The notes below the pieces were generated by a model that did not search any database, had not been told where the DNA came from, and was given only the letters and a program-made list of their open reading frames with translations. From Nemertoderma westbladi (Eukaryota > Xenacoelomorpha > Nemertodermatida > Nemertodermatidae), in assembly GCA_032718475.1 (NCBI GenBank), contig JAUCBJ010007620.1:64001-124000 (forward strand): a stretch of 60,000 nucleotides of DNA, given 5' to 3'. Of this stretch, positions 22,733-33,991 are shown one piece after another; position 1 is the first letter of the stretch; each line of letters starts with the position of its first letter. Both the position numbers and the translations under genes were made by a program.

Positions 22733-22945
22733 TTGATGCAGTGGTTGCATTCAATTCACATCTCCCGTAGGTCGTGGGTTCGATCCTGACATGGGCCAGG
22801 GCGGTTTTCGTTTAGGCACGAATGCTTTAAAGGTACCAGCCAGAGGGCGCATCTCTTCCTTTATTAAGTGGTAGCTAAATGAGTACTGGAGATTCCTCAA
22901 CGCACTGGAAATAATTCGTCAGACTAATCCCGTCGTATCCGTCGT
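22733..22945 (+). mobile_element. tRNA-derived SINE (copy 2), related body to copy 1
   Basis: An A-box-like TGATGCAGTGG at 22734-22744 and a B box GGTTCGATCCT at 22777-22787 are followed by GGCACGAATGCTTTAAAGG and AGTGGTAGCTAAATGAGTAC. These are diverged forms of the central block of the SINE at 2351. The right end runs into a short CCGTCGTAT tandem at 22930-22955. Confidence 0.65.
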
Positions 22946-23204
22946 ATCCGTCGTAATCCCTGGCTTGTGGCTGAAGAAAATTAGAAAAATAGAGTCCGCT
23001 GTACCGGTATCACGCTGGGGCTAGAAAGAAGTGCATTGTTAGTTGAATGTTTTGGCAGCAAAATCAGGGGATAAAATTATTCCTATTGCGTGCATTAATT
23101 CTTAGTCAAATATCTAGCAGCCTTAGGGTTGCAGTTGCAACCACCTTTTTTTTCTGTCTTAACCAATAGTAACTAATGGTTAAGAGCGGGACTTTTGAGG
23201 CAAT

Positions 23205-23360
23205 CGTATGCCAAAACAGCTGATTCTCCCTAAAATAAAACTGTAACCGGTTCTATTGACTTTCGTTTATCGTTTTGGTTAGAATTACTTGCCAACTGTA
23301 ACCTACTACGTTCCATTAATTGATAATTTAACATTGACCCGAGGTATTAATTCTCCTATA
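23205..23360 (+). repeat. Dispersed repeat, copy 2, just upstream of the host gene
   Basis: It aligns with 2700-2865 (TATCGTTTTGGTTAGAAT, CAACTGTAACCTACT, AATTTAACATTGA). It ends about 170 bp before the ATG at 23528, so it may contribute to the promoter or 5' UTR of that gene. Confidence 0.5.
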
Positions 23361-23527
23361 TTTATATGATAAAATATAATTACCAATATCCCGATACAGA
23401 TTGTATTTATCCTAGACCAACAAGATTATTTAATAATCAATTTACATCAATTGAAGATTAATATTACATTCCAGATATACAACCTAATTGTCCAGCTTTT
23501 CGGTTTTCTCTCCAAACTCACAAGAAG

Positions 23528-23615
23528 ATGTTATTCTTTCTTCTACTGATATCAACTCCAGTGGTATTTGAGCAAACATCTGGAGACAATGTGCCTGATA
23601 CAGCACCTTATGATG
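23528..23615 (+). CDS. Host gene exon 1: start and signal peptide
   Basis: ATG at 23528 opens MLFFLLLISTPVVFEQTSG, a short hydrophobic signal peptide, followed by an acidic spacer. The exon ends GATG with donor GTAGGC at 23616, phase 1. The 5' UTR is not delimited. Confidence 0.75.
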
Positions 23616-26600
23616 GTAGGCATCAATAGGGTTTTTTTTCTAATTATGTTAGTGAAATTTATAAATTATAATAGTTGAATAAAGTTAAAAACAAGTAATA
23701 CAGCTCAGTAGGCCTATTGCGTGCCTTAATTCATTCGCCATTGAGCAAATTATTTTAGTTTCCTAAACAAAATTGAGATTTTCTAAATTCTTTCTAACCG
23801 TTTAGAAACTTTCCACAGTGAACATTTTGAAAAAAACCCTGATGGTAAGAACTTGTTGGTAACAATTAATAATGAGCGAGCTCATATTTTACAAATCATT
23901 ATAAAAAATCTGACACTGAAATATTAAAGGGGGGCTAGTCGGATTCGTGAAAAAAATCAAATTTTTTTATAGTTTCATTAAGACCGAAATTTTATGAAGA
24001 TTTCAAATATTTAAGCGGATTACCAACACAACACCACCTTTAGTTTTCGAGATATTGGACTTTTTTCACGACGCATTATTGTGGCCAAGGTAAGACTCAA
24101 TCTGCGTGCTAGTTGAACAACGAAATCTGCCTTGCCACGGCATGACTGGTCCTCTCTGTTGCAACAGCTAAGTGTGAGATCCAGCTTCACACTACAGCTG
24201 AGCAACATGTATGAGGTTCTTGCTTCTGAGGCGGCAGATCACTGTGAGGGCTATACTGCCTTCACAGAAGCAGTTAAGTTAGCAGCTGCAGAAACAATTC
24301 CTGCATACCCTCGAAAGGAAAAGGGCCCCCTGGACTGACAACAAAATTCAGAAGTGCCGAAATGACCTCTTCTATAAGGCGCAGAAAAAGTCCCGACTCA
24401 AACAGACTACAGCAGTCAAGAATGCAGTTAAGGCTGCATGTGCTTAAGGCACAGGCAGTACTCTGTTAATCTATAGGAGCTAATAAACCAACAGGTTGAT
24501 GCCATCAATGATGCTGACGACAGCAGGCAATCATCCCAGGTATGGAAATCGATCAACTTGCTTGTCTACACTGAAGGATACCGAAATTATGGAGGTATAA
24601 AAGAAAACAAAAAACAATTTAGAAAGAAAGCTAAAGAATAAAATTTATGAACAAAAAAGACAGCAAAAATATCGTGCCAAACGGTGGGCTGTTTTAATTA
24701 AATTGATGAAAGAGAACCCGAAAGCTAAAGATGACTTGCGAATACGTGAATGTACTGGTAGACCACGCATAGAGACACAACCGTTACTGCTCCAAGCTAT
24801 TGTCGATATAGCTTTATACGGCTCAGCCTCCTATGAAAGTCGTCAATCCAACTTATATAGAAGTGTGAAGACTCTTGATGAATTAACTGCACAGCTTATG
24901 GATGGCTTTGAGATTAGTAGAAGTGGCGTATATCTTCATCTACAATCCAACTTATATAGAAGTGTGAAGACTCTTGATGAATTAACTGCACAGCTTATGG
25001 ATGGCTTTGAGATTAGTAGAAGTGGCGTATATCTTCATCTACAATCCAACTTATATAGAAGTGTGAAGACTCTTGATGAATTAACTGCACAGCTTATGGA
25101 TGGCTTTGAGATTAGTAGAAGTGGCGTATATCTTCATCTACAATCCAACTTATATAGAAGTGTGAAGACTCTTGATGAATTAACTGCACAGCTTATGGAT
25201 GGCTTTGAGATTAGTAGAAGTGGCGTATATCTTCATCTACAATCCAACTTATATAGAAGTGTGAAGACTCTTGATGAATTAACTGCACAGCTTATGGATG
25301 GCTTTGAGATTAGTAGAAGTGGCGTATATCTTCATCTACAATCCAACTTATATAGAAGTGTGAAGACTCTTGATGAATTAACTGCACAGCTTATGGATGG
25401 CTTTGAGATTAGTAGAAGTGGCGTATATCTTCATCTACAATCCAACTTATATAGAAGTGTGAAGACTCTTGATGAATTAACTGCACAGCTTATGGATGGC
25501 TTTGAGATTAGTAGAAGTGGCGTATATCTTCATCTACAATCCAACTTATATAGAAGTGTGAAGACTCTTGATGAATTAACTGCACAGCTTATGGATGGCT
25601 TTGAGATTAGTAGAAGTGGCGTATATCTTCATCTACAATCCAACTTATATAGAAGTGTGAAGACTCTTGATGAATTAACTGCACAGCTTATGGATGGCTT
25701 TGAGATTAGTAGAAGTGGCGTATATCTTCATCTACAATCCAACTTATATAGAAGTGTGAAGACTCTTGATGAATTAACTGCACAGCTTATGGATGGCTTT
25801 GAGATTAGTAGAAGTGGCGTATATCTTCATCTACAATCCAACTTATATAGAAGTGTGAAGACTCTTGATGAATTAACTGCACAGCTTATGGATGGCTTTG
25901 AGATTAGTAGAAGTGGCGTATATCTTCATCTACAATCCAACTTATATAGAAGTGTGAAGACTCTTGATGAATTAACTGCACAGCTTATGGATGGCTTTGA
26001 GATTAGTAGAAGTGGCGTATATCTTCATCTACTTCCACGAATGAGTTCTAGTAATGAAGGAAAACGTCACATAAAAACAGTTCCAGTGAAATTAATCCGT
26101 GCCCATAATGATAAACATATTGACAGAAGCTTTTGCACTGCTACCATTAAACAATTGGAGGAAGTAGCTTCATTATTAGGTCCGAAGGATGTCTGTTTCA
26201 TCAGTCACGACGACAAGGCTCGGGACCCTATTGGATTAACAGCAGCCAATAAGCAGGCTCCACTGCTAATGCATGTTGAATATAAGGTTTCTCTTCCTGA
26301 TCACGATTGGGTTGTGGCTGATAAACACAAACTGATACCTTCAGTTTATTCTGGAATCGTAATCCAGCCGGATGGTTTTGGTAGACCGGAATGTATTGGT
26401 TATTCAGGTCCCACATTATTGCAATTAGATCTGGAAAGCACTGTTCCTCCACTGCATATAGCCATTGTCGTTACTTTGAAAGACTTCTTACTATACCTGA
26501 ATTTGATACAGTTACTAAAGATAACGAGGTGAATATTGCAAAGCCCGTATTTATATTAACCATCGATGGGGGGCCGGACGAAAATCCGCGCTTTCAAAAA

Positions 26601-29600
26601 GTCATTGAGGTTTCAATCCACCATTTTATAACTCAAAAATTGGATGCACATTTTGTGGCAACGAATGCCCCGGGACCGTGTTGAGCGACACATGGCTCCA
26701 CTTAGCAGGCAACTTGCGGGCCTGATTCTACCACATGATACTTTTGGCAGCCATCTAGACCATCGAGGTCGTACCACTGGCGCGGATTTGGAGAAACGCA
26801 ACTTTGGCTATACAGGCGAAGCTTTAGCCGAAGTTTGTTCCGCAACAGAAATAGATCATTATCCAGTGGTTGTGGAATATATTGAGCCATCTAGGTCGGA
26901 CAACTGTAATCTGGTTCATTCTACACCCCAGTGGCAGAGAGATCATGTCAGAGGACAAGTCAGTATTTCACTCAGATTGTGAAATGTGAGGATAGAAAAC
27001 GTTGTGCCAAACCACGCAGTTCATATCGCACAGTTCAGTTGTGCCATCCAGATTCATACCGCCACCAATCCCGATTCTACAAGGCAGTTCCGGACTTCAT
27101 GTACCCAACAGGTATCAATGTGAACTGCATAATTTTCCGTCAATATTTATAAATCAATCCGTTGTAGTTCCTAGCTTTGAAAAGCTGCTTCCTAACAATA
27201 TTTTGGATATAAACTCTATTCCCTATGATTCGTACTGTCCATCACTATTCTCTGTACTTTTCGAACGTATATGTAAAGAGAAGGACTGCAACATTTATTT
27301 CGCGTCTAAAACATTATTAAAAATTCATACTAACGTCGTACATGGCGCAGATGATGACTATTTAGCACCGCCCGCCATTAAGGAGGACATACAAACGATT
27401 GACTCTGTATTACCGGTGATTAATATAAATGAACATTTGTCTTGTCCATGGGACAATGTCGATTATTTTTGGTATAACAAACATTGTGTAAAGGCCAGGC
27501 CAATTATTGAAATAAAATATTTTTCGTCTAAGGGGGGGGGGGGGGGGGGGGGCGTCCAAAAACTGAAAAATTTGCGTGACATACTTTATGAACTCCCCCT
27601 TGAAGAGACTGTAGTACTACTTACAAAACGCGAAAGGACGATATTTTCCACTCAAAGTCACAGCGCTAAGCGCTATAGAGATAAGGATATCTTGAGACCT
27701 GTAGTGTAAAACTAACTTAATATCATCATCATCATAATTCCTATTACATATTTAAAGTTATACTGCTATACTAATTATATATATTATAATTATATATACT
27801 AGTTATACTAATAAATTATTTATTTTCGTTTAGTTGTTCTTGTCTCTGAAGATGCTACATGTACAGCATCATCAGAAATCAGTAGTGAAAACGCTTGTAC
27901 GAACGCACTTGTGGACAATGGACTGGACTGGGCGACGGAAGGAGAAGGGGTTGGTGCTTGGTTTGAAATAAACTTAGATGGTCCCAAAACTATAACAAGG
28001 TTGAGTAGCTTGGATGAATAATAATATATTAATTAATTAACACATTTTATTTTCATTAGTGCTACATTGTTGAACAAAAGGCTTTCAAAAGATTGCTGAA
28101 TACTAAAACTAAAAAAATACTATTTTTGTTTTCATTATTCAAGAATCAAATGCGTACTTCAACCTTTTCAAAAATATTGTATTTTATTCAATACACTATA
28201 TAATTTATTATGATAAATGGAACAAAAGCAAAACAAAAGCAAACAGTCGGCCGAAGCCGGAGGCGACCCGAAGGCTCCTCTTTCGATAGCTGCTACCCGA
28301 GGGTAGGGGTGGGCGCTACTCCTATCCCAAGATTTGCTCCCAGTTATTTAACTGGTACTCCATAAATGGAACAGATTATACTAAATCACTAAATTCAATG
28401 TTATTCATTGTTTCCCAAATGTTTATAACTTATTGCAGTTTGAAATATCAGCAACGTATAACAGGACATTGTGAAGGAGGTCACTGTGAAACCAATAAGC
28501 ACATCGAAATAGAATTTTACAACAGTTTGTACAATAGCACCGAAAAACAATTTATTCAATTGGAGGATAACAGGTGAGTGAATTAATTATTCCAATATAT
28601 TTTTGACAATAATGTAAATATTAATGTAATGATACAATAAAGTAATAGTATAATTACATTGGGAATCGAAGTCTTAGTACACTCAATTGAGCGTAATATC
28701 AATGAAAAACATTTTATTAGAAGAAATGTTTCGATATATTAACTTTACATCATCATCAGTGAAGTTATACAACTAGCAAAAAATTGAGTTAAATTTAAAA
28801 CTGCAAACTTGATTAATTTTTAACAAAAAAATGCTGTTAGCACTTTTTGGCGGGTATCTTTTGTTTTAATAACTCAAATTATTCAACTTGTATAACTAAC
28901 TAAACGACCGTGTATACTAAGACTGTAACGATAAACGCTACTGCTACTTCAGAGAGGGAAATTCAAATAAGCCTAAGAAAATAAAATAATAATCACTTTG
29001 ATGTAAATGATTTTGTGTTTATGGGTTTAAGGGGACCCATTACTCCAAATCTATTTTTTTTTTGGTTTATAAAGCTACTATTCTGAAACTTTAATATATG
29101 ATTTTTGATCTTTTACTATGATAACTGAGTGAGTATGGATAGCTTCGTAAACCCGTTTATTCGAAAAATATGGCACGTTTTGTTTTGATGCACACGCTAA
29201 CTGCATATCGAAATCTTATATTTTTATCAGAGAACTATTCAACTTCTGAGCACATAATATTTTGTGTCAAATCAGTGCTGTATGTCACTGTTGAGATTAT
29301 TTATCCGTTGCCTAGCATCGGTTGCCGTAATTCTAAAGCTCCTATTGGTTGCCATACTTTACGATGTTCATGCGCCCTATTGGCTGTTTCTATTCTTATA
29401 GTGCGTAGAATAGTCGATGTTTCTCTTGCTATTTTTAGGCATAACCTTATACCATCTTAAGCCTGTTACGAGTTTATGTAACTAGCAGGGACCTATAAAT
29501 TTTCACCTTGCTGTGCACATTAAATCTTACCATTACATTATATTCGTATTATAGTTATTATTATTGCTTTACATTGTTAATGAATATACAAGACCAGAGA

Positions 29601-32600
29601 TCACACCAACTTGCTCTCCACCCGGTTAGTGCTGACTGTACCCTGTCTGTAATAGATTCGGTTCATTTAGTGCGAGTGTGTGCGTCCATAGTACTGCAAT
29701 ATTATTCCCCAACTTGTAACTATAATCTATCGATACTATGCTGCGTACAGTACGAGTGAGCTGTGCGCTTACCATGCACTAGGTACAGCATAGCGTCCTA
29801 CCTGTAATATAAATAAGTCACACGTACATCTACCCGCCGACAACGCAACATAACGGAACGGTTTACACGTAAATATCACCTTATTCCCTTGAAGCAGTTT
29901 ATAGTGCCGAGGCTATACACTTACAGTAATTGATTGTACCTTCAGACCAGATATATATATTAGATAATATATATAATTTTGAGTTGAACGAATTATGTTT
30001 TTGATAGACCAATATCAAGCAAGTAAAATTTTTTGGAAACAGAGAAACAACATGTTCCTATCTGTTCAACCGTAAGTAGTCATCATTTTATTTAAGCAGG
30101 GACACAAAGCGCAACCCTGTTTAAATACTGTAAGTAAAATTATCACATTGGTTACATTTTTGCATATGTGTTTCGCCGGGATTTGGCTCATCAGCTACAC
30201 TATCCCGTGCAGGACACATGTTAATCAAACTAACTACAGTACACCAAAAACCAGCCAAACACACACACATACATATAAACAAAATAGCATTGCATTCCAG
30301 ATAAAATAAGCATTCATTTCCTTAGCAACACTATATGAGATAATTTGTCTAGTGCATGGTTGCTAATTATAATAAAAATAAAGTAATAGGAAGGAAGGCA
30401 TTTTAAACAACCATGTTTAGCATGATCCGGTCTCTTAAATATAATTTTGAGTTGAACGAATTATGTTTTTGGAAACAGAGCAACAACACGTTCAACAATA
30501 TTTTTGTAATACAGCAATAATAACCAGATAACAGAATATCAACAGTACAACACGGCAATAGCAGAATATCAACACGGCAATAAGAGAATATCCAACTCGG
30601 CAATAACAGAATATCAATTCGGCAATAAGAGAATATCAACTGGGCTCAAAACACCTAGGCCTAATAATACCGTATTACAGAACTAACTAACTGACTAACC
30701 CAACTCGCCTATGGGTAGGCCTCCAGGCAGTACTGCTGTCAGGCTCTCCTGTACTGTCTTTTTCCCCCCTTACTGCCCTCTCTCTCCCAAGTCCCCTTAG
30801 GTCCTAACAGGGCCCAATCCACTCTCTATACTACTCTACTGTTTCGGTTCTAAATCACAACACATCTCCCCCAGTTTTCCAAAACTATCAACAAATCCCA
30901 TTTGAACTAATAGAACATAAGATAACTGAAACAAACTACTGTAACTTATGGGGGGTGATGTGTTGATTTAACTCTTCAGTAATATGGGTCTGACATGGTT
31001 CTTTTTGGGCTCAAATTTACCCATAATAAGTATGGTACCCACTACTTCGCCATGCATTTTGGGATTGTAGGGCTCCATCCATCCATTGGCTATCCATTCA
31101 TCCAAACCATCCTCTAACATACTAACATGTTCTGATTTCATCCAATACTGCGTTGCTTGATTGCATAACATAGGAGGGTCAAGTAGCCATTTCCATTCTA
31201 CAGTCCATGTAGTTCCATCAAAATTGCACTAAAGTCACTGTCCTCAATCTTAAGCTCGTTGCTTGTGACATCACCTGTGGTTTGGGTAAGTCTTCCATCT
31301 GTTAACCCAAGTGCTCCAAAAATTGCTGGTGACAAAACTGTTGCCCCAATTTGTATATCCAAGAATCAAAACCTCTGACCCTAGCAGTTTTAAAGTCCAA
31401 GGAAGGTTTAGTCGGGTACCTGAAACTTCATTTAACACTAAGGTAACCTCACCCCAGGCACTTACATTTGTTTCCTCTGGCGATATGCCCGACTTCGCCA
31501 CATTTGAAACACCCGACATTATAAGCAGCATCCGTGTGAGTCTGCATGCCCCCAGTACCGGTACACTCGCGTGCCAAGTGACCACCTTTACCACACCAGT
31601 AACAGTTGCCAGCTTGTCCTCGGTTGTCTCCTCAATAATCTCGATAATCTCCTCGGTTATTGAAATCTCCTCTACCGCCGCCTCCACGTCTCATCCCCTG
31701 GCCTCGGCTCCGGATATCTGAATGGCTAAAACTTCCTGCAGCCCCATATCACTCTGTCATCAAACTGTCAAACTCGTACCGGTACTTCGCACAGATAACA
31801 TGCGTCGCGCTTGACGAAGAAGTTTGATAATATTGGCTAAACCTGCCATAGCCATTACTTCCGACCTGATAGCTTCCGGAAGACCATTGGCGAATTGAAC
31901 AGCTAAGATATCAATTGCACACTGGCTGTTGGTGTCCTCAGTGACTAGGGATAGTAACTTACGAAGGTCGGCCAGAAATGTATCGGCAGTCTCGGTTCCA
32001 AGTAAAACACAGGATTTGAACTTATCATGCAGTATACGAGGTGTCAGCGAACGATTCAATAAGCCGTTTCTTAATCGCTTTAAAGTCACCTTTTTCCATG
32101 TTGCTCAACTGGCTCACGACATCGTGTGCTGCTCCTTTCAGTGACAAGCGCATGTAGGTCGCCCGACTTTCTTCGGCTAGCTTTGACTCGATCTTTAAAA
32201 TCTCGAATGTATCGTTGAAAACATCGATCCACACGCATGGGTCATCTGTCCCATCATCCTTTAACAGAATATCAACTGGGCTCAAAACACCTAGGCCTAA
32301 TACTACCGTAGTATTACAGAACTAACTAACTGACTAAACCAACTCGGCTACCGGTAGGCCTCCAGGCAGTACTGCTGTCAGGCTCTCCTGTACTGTCTTT
32401 TCCCCCCTTGCTGCCCTCTCTCTCCCAAGTCCCCTTAGGTCCTAACAAGGCCCAATCCACTCTCTATACTACTCTACTGTTTCGGTTCTAAATCACAACA
32501 CATCCTCTTAATTATATTCTTTATTGGTTTGGTATTAATTCACTAACAATGAATACATCATTCAAAATCAAAGAAAAAATCATTCAATGGTGAAAACCGA

Positions 32601-33991
32601 TGTCATCACATGAAAGCCCTTCTGTCAAACTACAGAAACAGATAAAATAATTTTTTTGAAAATTTTGTAAATTTTCGAAAATGTTACTTCCGGTGGAGGT
32701 CTCCTTAACAGTAAGTATTTGCACGACGGGCTGCTCTAGTTGTACGTAGGTGTAGGTGAAGATTAAGTGATGCCCATATTCCGGCGTATATAATAAACCC
32801 AGCAATTTGGGTGGAGTGTTTATAATTATAGACTGTCACAGATTGTTACCTTTTCTTGTTTGTAAATTTGGACGTCCGAAGTAAGGGGATGGGCTTTAAG
32901 TGCACCTATGCAAATAAGTATTCCATCCGTCGTGTGTTTCATTATTGGTGGTGCATTCCGCAGAAAGGACGCATCCGGAACAGCCACATAGCAGCAACTT
33001 CTTTCGGCTGTTATTTTATAATGAAGTTATAATTTGAGAATCAAATTGAATTAACACTAGTTTTATTTTTTTCAACTACAGGGCCATGACATCCTTCAAG
33101 ATTGACCCTGTCGCTAGAGTAACGAGAGTTACGGTGGTAGTCAATTCAGTCTATGCAACTGGAAATAATGGGGCGCAATTCATAGGATTATATGGTTACA
33201 ACAATGATGGTAAGTGTTGAATTTTATTCAGATTCCATCTTCACCTAGAACTTCAATAAAATCTTCTTATGAACATTGAACTTGGAATGTATTGAAGTTG
33301 AACAATGAATCTCTGAGTGGAAAGATAAACAATACATAATCACAAATAGACAGGTCCGTTTAAAGCCATCTTGAAGGCCATCTAGTATCAAATGACGCAT
33401 CTCAACCACAGGATGTGAAAAAAGAGTTTTGGAAAAAATTATTAAAATGTATTTTTTTTAAACCGACTTCTTATTTTTTTATTACAATACTAAACAGGAT
33501 AAATAGTAAAGCAAAACGACTTTTTATTTCTTTATTAAATAAACCAAATCATAAAGCCTTTAGGAACATTGATAATTGGAATGGTCTGAATTATGTGACA
33601 AACACTGAGTGAAACAGTACAGTACCAGCCACTTTAGCTTTAAGAAGATAGCCATTTTAATCTGAGCACTGTAATCCACGTTAGCATAGCAATGGGCAAT
33701 AATATTTATTTATCAAACTGTTAGTCTATGGACGGTCTTCTTATAGCCAGCTTGCTGGCTTTATCGTTTCAATTTCAATGCCGGCAATATAATAAATATT
33801 TTAATTATGTTCCAACTAATATTTATCTTTAACAATAAAATATTGTAATGATACAGATGATGATTGCAAAGAACATGAAGACTTGAACTTCGATTGTCCA
33901 GGTTGGGCCGCTGCTGGCCTTTGTACAGAAATATCATGTATAAGTGAAATCCATTGTCAGACAACATGCGACTATTGTAAAGATGGAAAAA
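23528..33991 (+). CDS. Secreted F5/8C-like plus ShK-domain protein gene (five exons seen; 3' end not reached)
   Basis: I assembled this gene from five exons whose GT-AG borders and phases agree throughout (1, 2, 2, 1, 1). Exon 1 gives a signal peptide. Exons 2-4 give about 140 residues with the pattern of an F5/8-type-C (discoidin, galactose-binding-like) domain: ASSEISSENACTNALVDNG, GEGVGAWFEINLDGPKTIT, LKYQQR, then TRVTVVVNSVYATG. Exon 5 is a symmetrical phase 1-1 module of 135 bp encoding a ShK domain with six cysteines in the usual order and WAAAGLC. Such proteins are secreted; the first domain often binds carbohydrate or membranes and ShK is a disulfide-rich module. The introns are filled with mobile elements. 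Everything downstream of exon 5 is satellite, LINE and BEL-2, so the next exon, if any, lies beyond the window. Confidence 0.8.
24090..24590 (+). mobile_element. LINE fragment (endonuclease-RT linker region) in intron 1
   Basis: The frame at 24132-24338 and its continuation in other frames (PWTDNKIQKCRNDLFYKAQK, then NDADDSRQSSQVWKSIN) look like the segment between endonuclease and RT of non-LTR elements. There are frame breaks, and both ends are missing. The clade is not assignable. Confidence 0.4.
24844..26031 (+). repeat. Twelve identical in-frame 99-bp tandem repeats (33 aa each)
   Basis: The span is exactly 12 x 99 bp. Each unit starts CAATCCAACTTATATAG and ends GTATATCTTCATCTA, and encodes a segment from QSNLYRSVKTLDEL to ISRSGVYLHL. 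I see no base difference between units. The related family normally has one copy of this block. Confidence 0.95.
27532..27552. repeat. Poly-G tract of 21 bases
   Basis: It lies inside the transposase-like frame and would encode a glycine run. Possible length error in assembly. Confidence 0.9.
27834..27999 (+). CDS. Host gene exon 2: first part of F5/8C-like domain
   Basis: The acceptor TTTCGTTTAG precedes 27834 and the donor GTTGAG follows 27999. Entry is phase 1 and exit phase 2. It encodes VVLVSEDATCTASSEISSEN through LDGPKTIT. Intron 2 (28000-28438) contains a GC-rich block at 28243-28330 of unknown origin. Confidence 0.8.
28439..28573 (+). CDS. Host gene exon 3: middle of F5/8C-like domain
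   Basis: The acceptor CTTATTGCAG and the donor GTGAGTG flank it. At 135 bp it keeps phase 2. It encodes LKYQQRITGHCEGGHCETN and EIEFYNSLYNSTEKQF. Confidence 0.8.
28574..30529. other. Intron 3, first part: no gene
   Basis: AT-rich with no supported coding sequence. GAAGTCTTAGTACACTC near 28668 and an inverted near-match near 28910-28930 could be ends of a MITE of about 260 bp, but the match is weak. Confidence 0.4.
30530..30650. repeat. Short minisatellite next to the small LTR element
   Basis: About five units of 20-24 bp contain GAATATCAAC and CGGCAATAA. The last unit merges into the outer end of the LTR at 30630, which begins AGAATATCAACTGGG, so the minisatellite probably grew from that LTR end. 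Confidence 0.75.
30630..30865 (-). repeat. 3' LTR of the small LTR element
   Basis: It shares GCAGTACTGCTGTCAGGC and the CTGTTTCGGTTC block with the 5' copy. The two copies differ by several bases and short indels, so the insertion is not recent. Confidence 0.8.
32266..32504 (-). repeat. 5' LTR of the small LTR element
   Basis: Partner of 30630-30865. The gag-like frame begins at its inner edge. 32505-33081 is plain intron with no gene seen. Confidence 0.8.
33082..33209 (+). CDS. Host gene exon 4: end of F5/8C-like domain
   Basis: The acceptor TTCAACTACAG ends at 33081 and the donor GTAAGTG starts at 33210. It enters in phase 2 and leaves in phase 1. It encodes AMTSFKIDPVARVTRVTVVV through FIGLYGYNNDG. 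Intron 4 (33210-33856) has no other gene. Confidence 0.8.
33857..33991 (+). CDS. Host gene exon 5: ShK domain, founder of the satellite
   Basis: The acceptor TAATGATACAG ends at 33856. The 135-bp phase 1-1 exon encodes DDCKEHEDLNFDC, PGWAAAGLC and HCQTTCDYC, giving the six ShK cysteines plus one extra (EISC). It ends GATGGAAAAA with donor GTAAGTG at 33992. Its last 51 bases plus the start of the donor are the unit that is repeated downstream. ShK modules occur in secreted enzymes, matrix proteins and some toxins; nothing here indicates toxicity. Confidence 0.8.

Larger units (their letters stand above)
24599..27709 (+). pseudogene. Transposase-like 'uncharacterised protein' gene, repeat-expanded and frameshifted, in intron 1
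   Basis: Successive frames (24703-26532, 26391-26684, 26644-26982, 26931-27152, 27002-27709) read as one protein broken by about four single-base shifts. Recognisable family segments in order are a basic N-terminus (KYRAKRWAVLIKLMKENP), an HTH-like block ending ISRSGVYLHLLPR, VPVKLIRAHNDKH, ISHDDKARDPIGLTAANKQ, LPDHDWVVADKHKLIPSV, ILTIDGGPDENPRFQKV, VERHMAPLSRQLAGLILPH, and a C-terminal C2H2-like CNIYFASKTLLKIHTNVVH. This large family is scattered in invertebrate genomes as uncharacterised proteins. The aspartates in SHDDKAR and IDGGPDEN suggest an RNase-H-fold (DDE-type) recombinase, which is inference. A run of 21 G at 27532-27552 interrupts the end, and the HTH-like block is repeated twelve times. 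No terminal inverted repeats were found. Confidence 0.6.
30630..32504 (-). mobile_element. Small non-autonomous LTR retrotransposon (gag with zinc knuckles, RT mostly deleted)
   Basis: Near-identical terminal repeats lie at 30630-30865 and 32266-32504. In the minus sense they begin TGTGTTGTGATTTAG, and the 3' copy is preceded by a purine tract GGGGGAGA, which fixes orientation. Between them gag-like frames (32285-32025 and 32089-31760: LKGAAHDVVSQLSN, FLADLRKLLS) are followed by an RGG-rich stretch and two CCHC knuckles (CYWCGKGGHLAREC, CFKCGEVGHIARGNKC) in minus frames near 31600-31480. The last frame (31171-30968) is the segment that precedes RT in gypsy-like polyproteins (WIANGWMEPY, then KKNHVRPIL), after which everything is missing. 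Frame breaks make this copy inactive. It lies in intron 3 of the host gene, in antisense orientation. Confidence 0.75.

Noticed and set aside
28243-28330. GC-rich block in intron 2 as an exon or RNA gene
   Set aside because: No splice-compatible frame fits the flanking exons, and I recognise no RNA family.
28665-28935. MITE with inverted ends in intron 3
   Set aside because: End similarity is short and imperfect and no target duplication was found.
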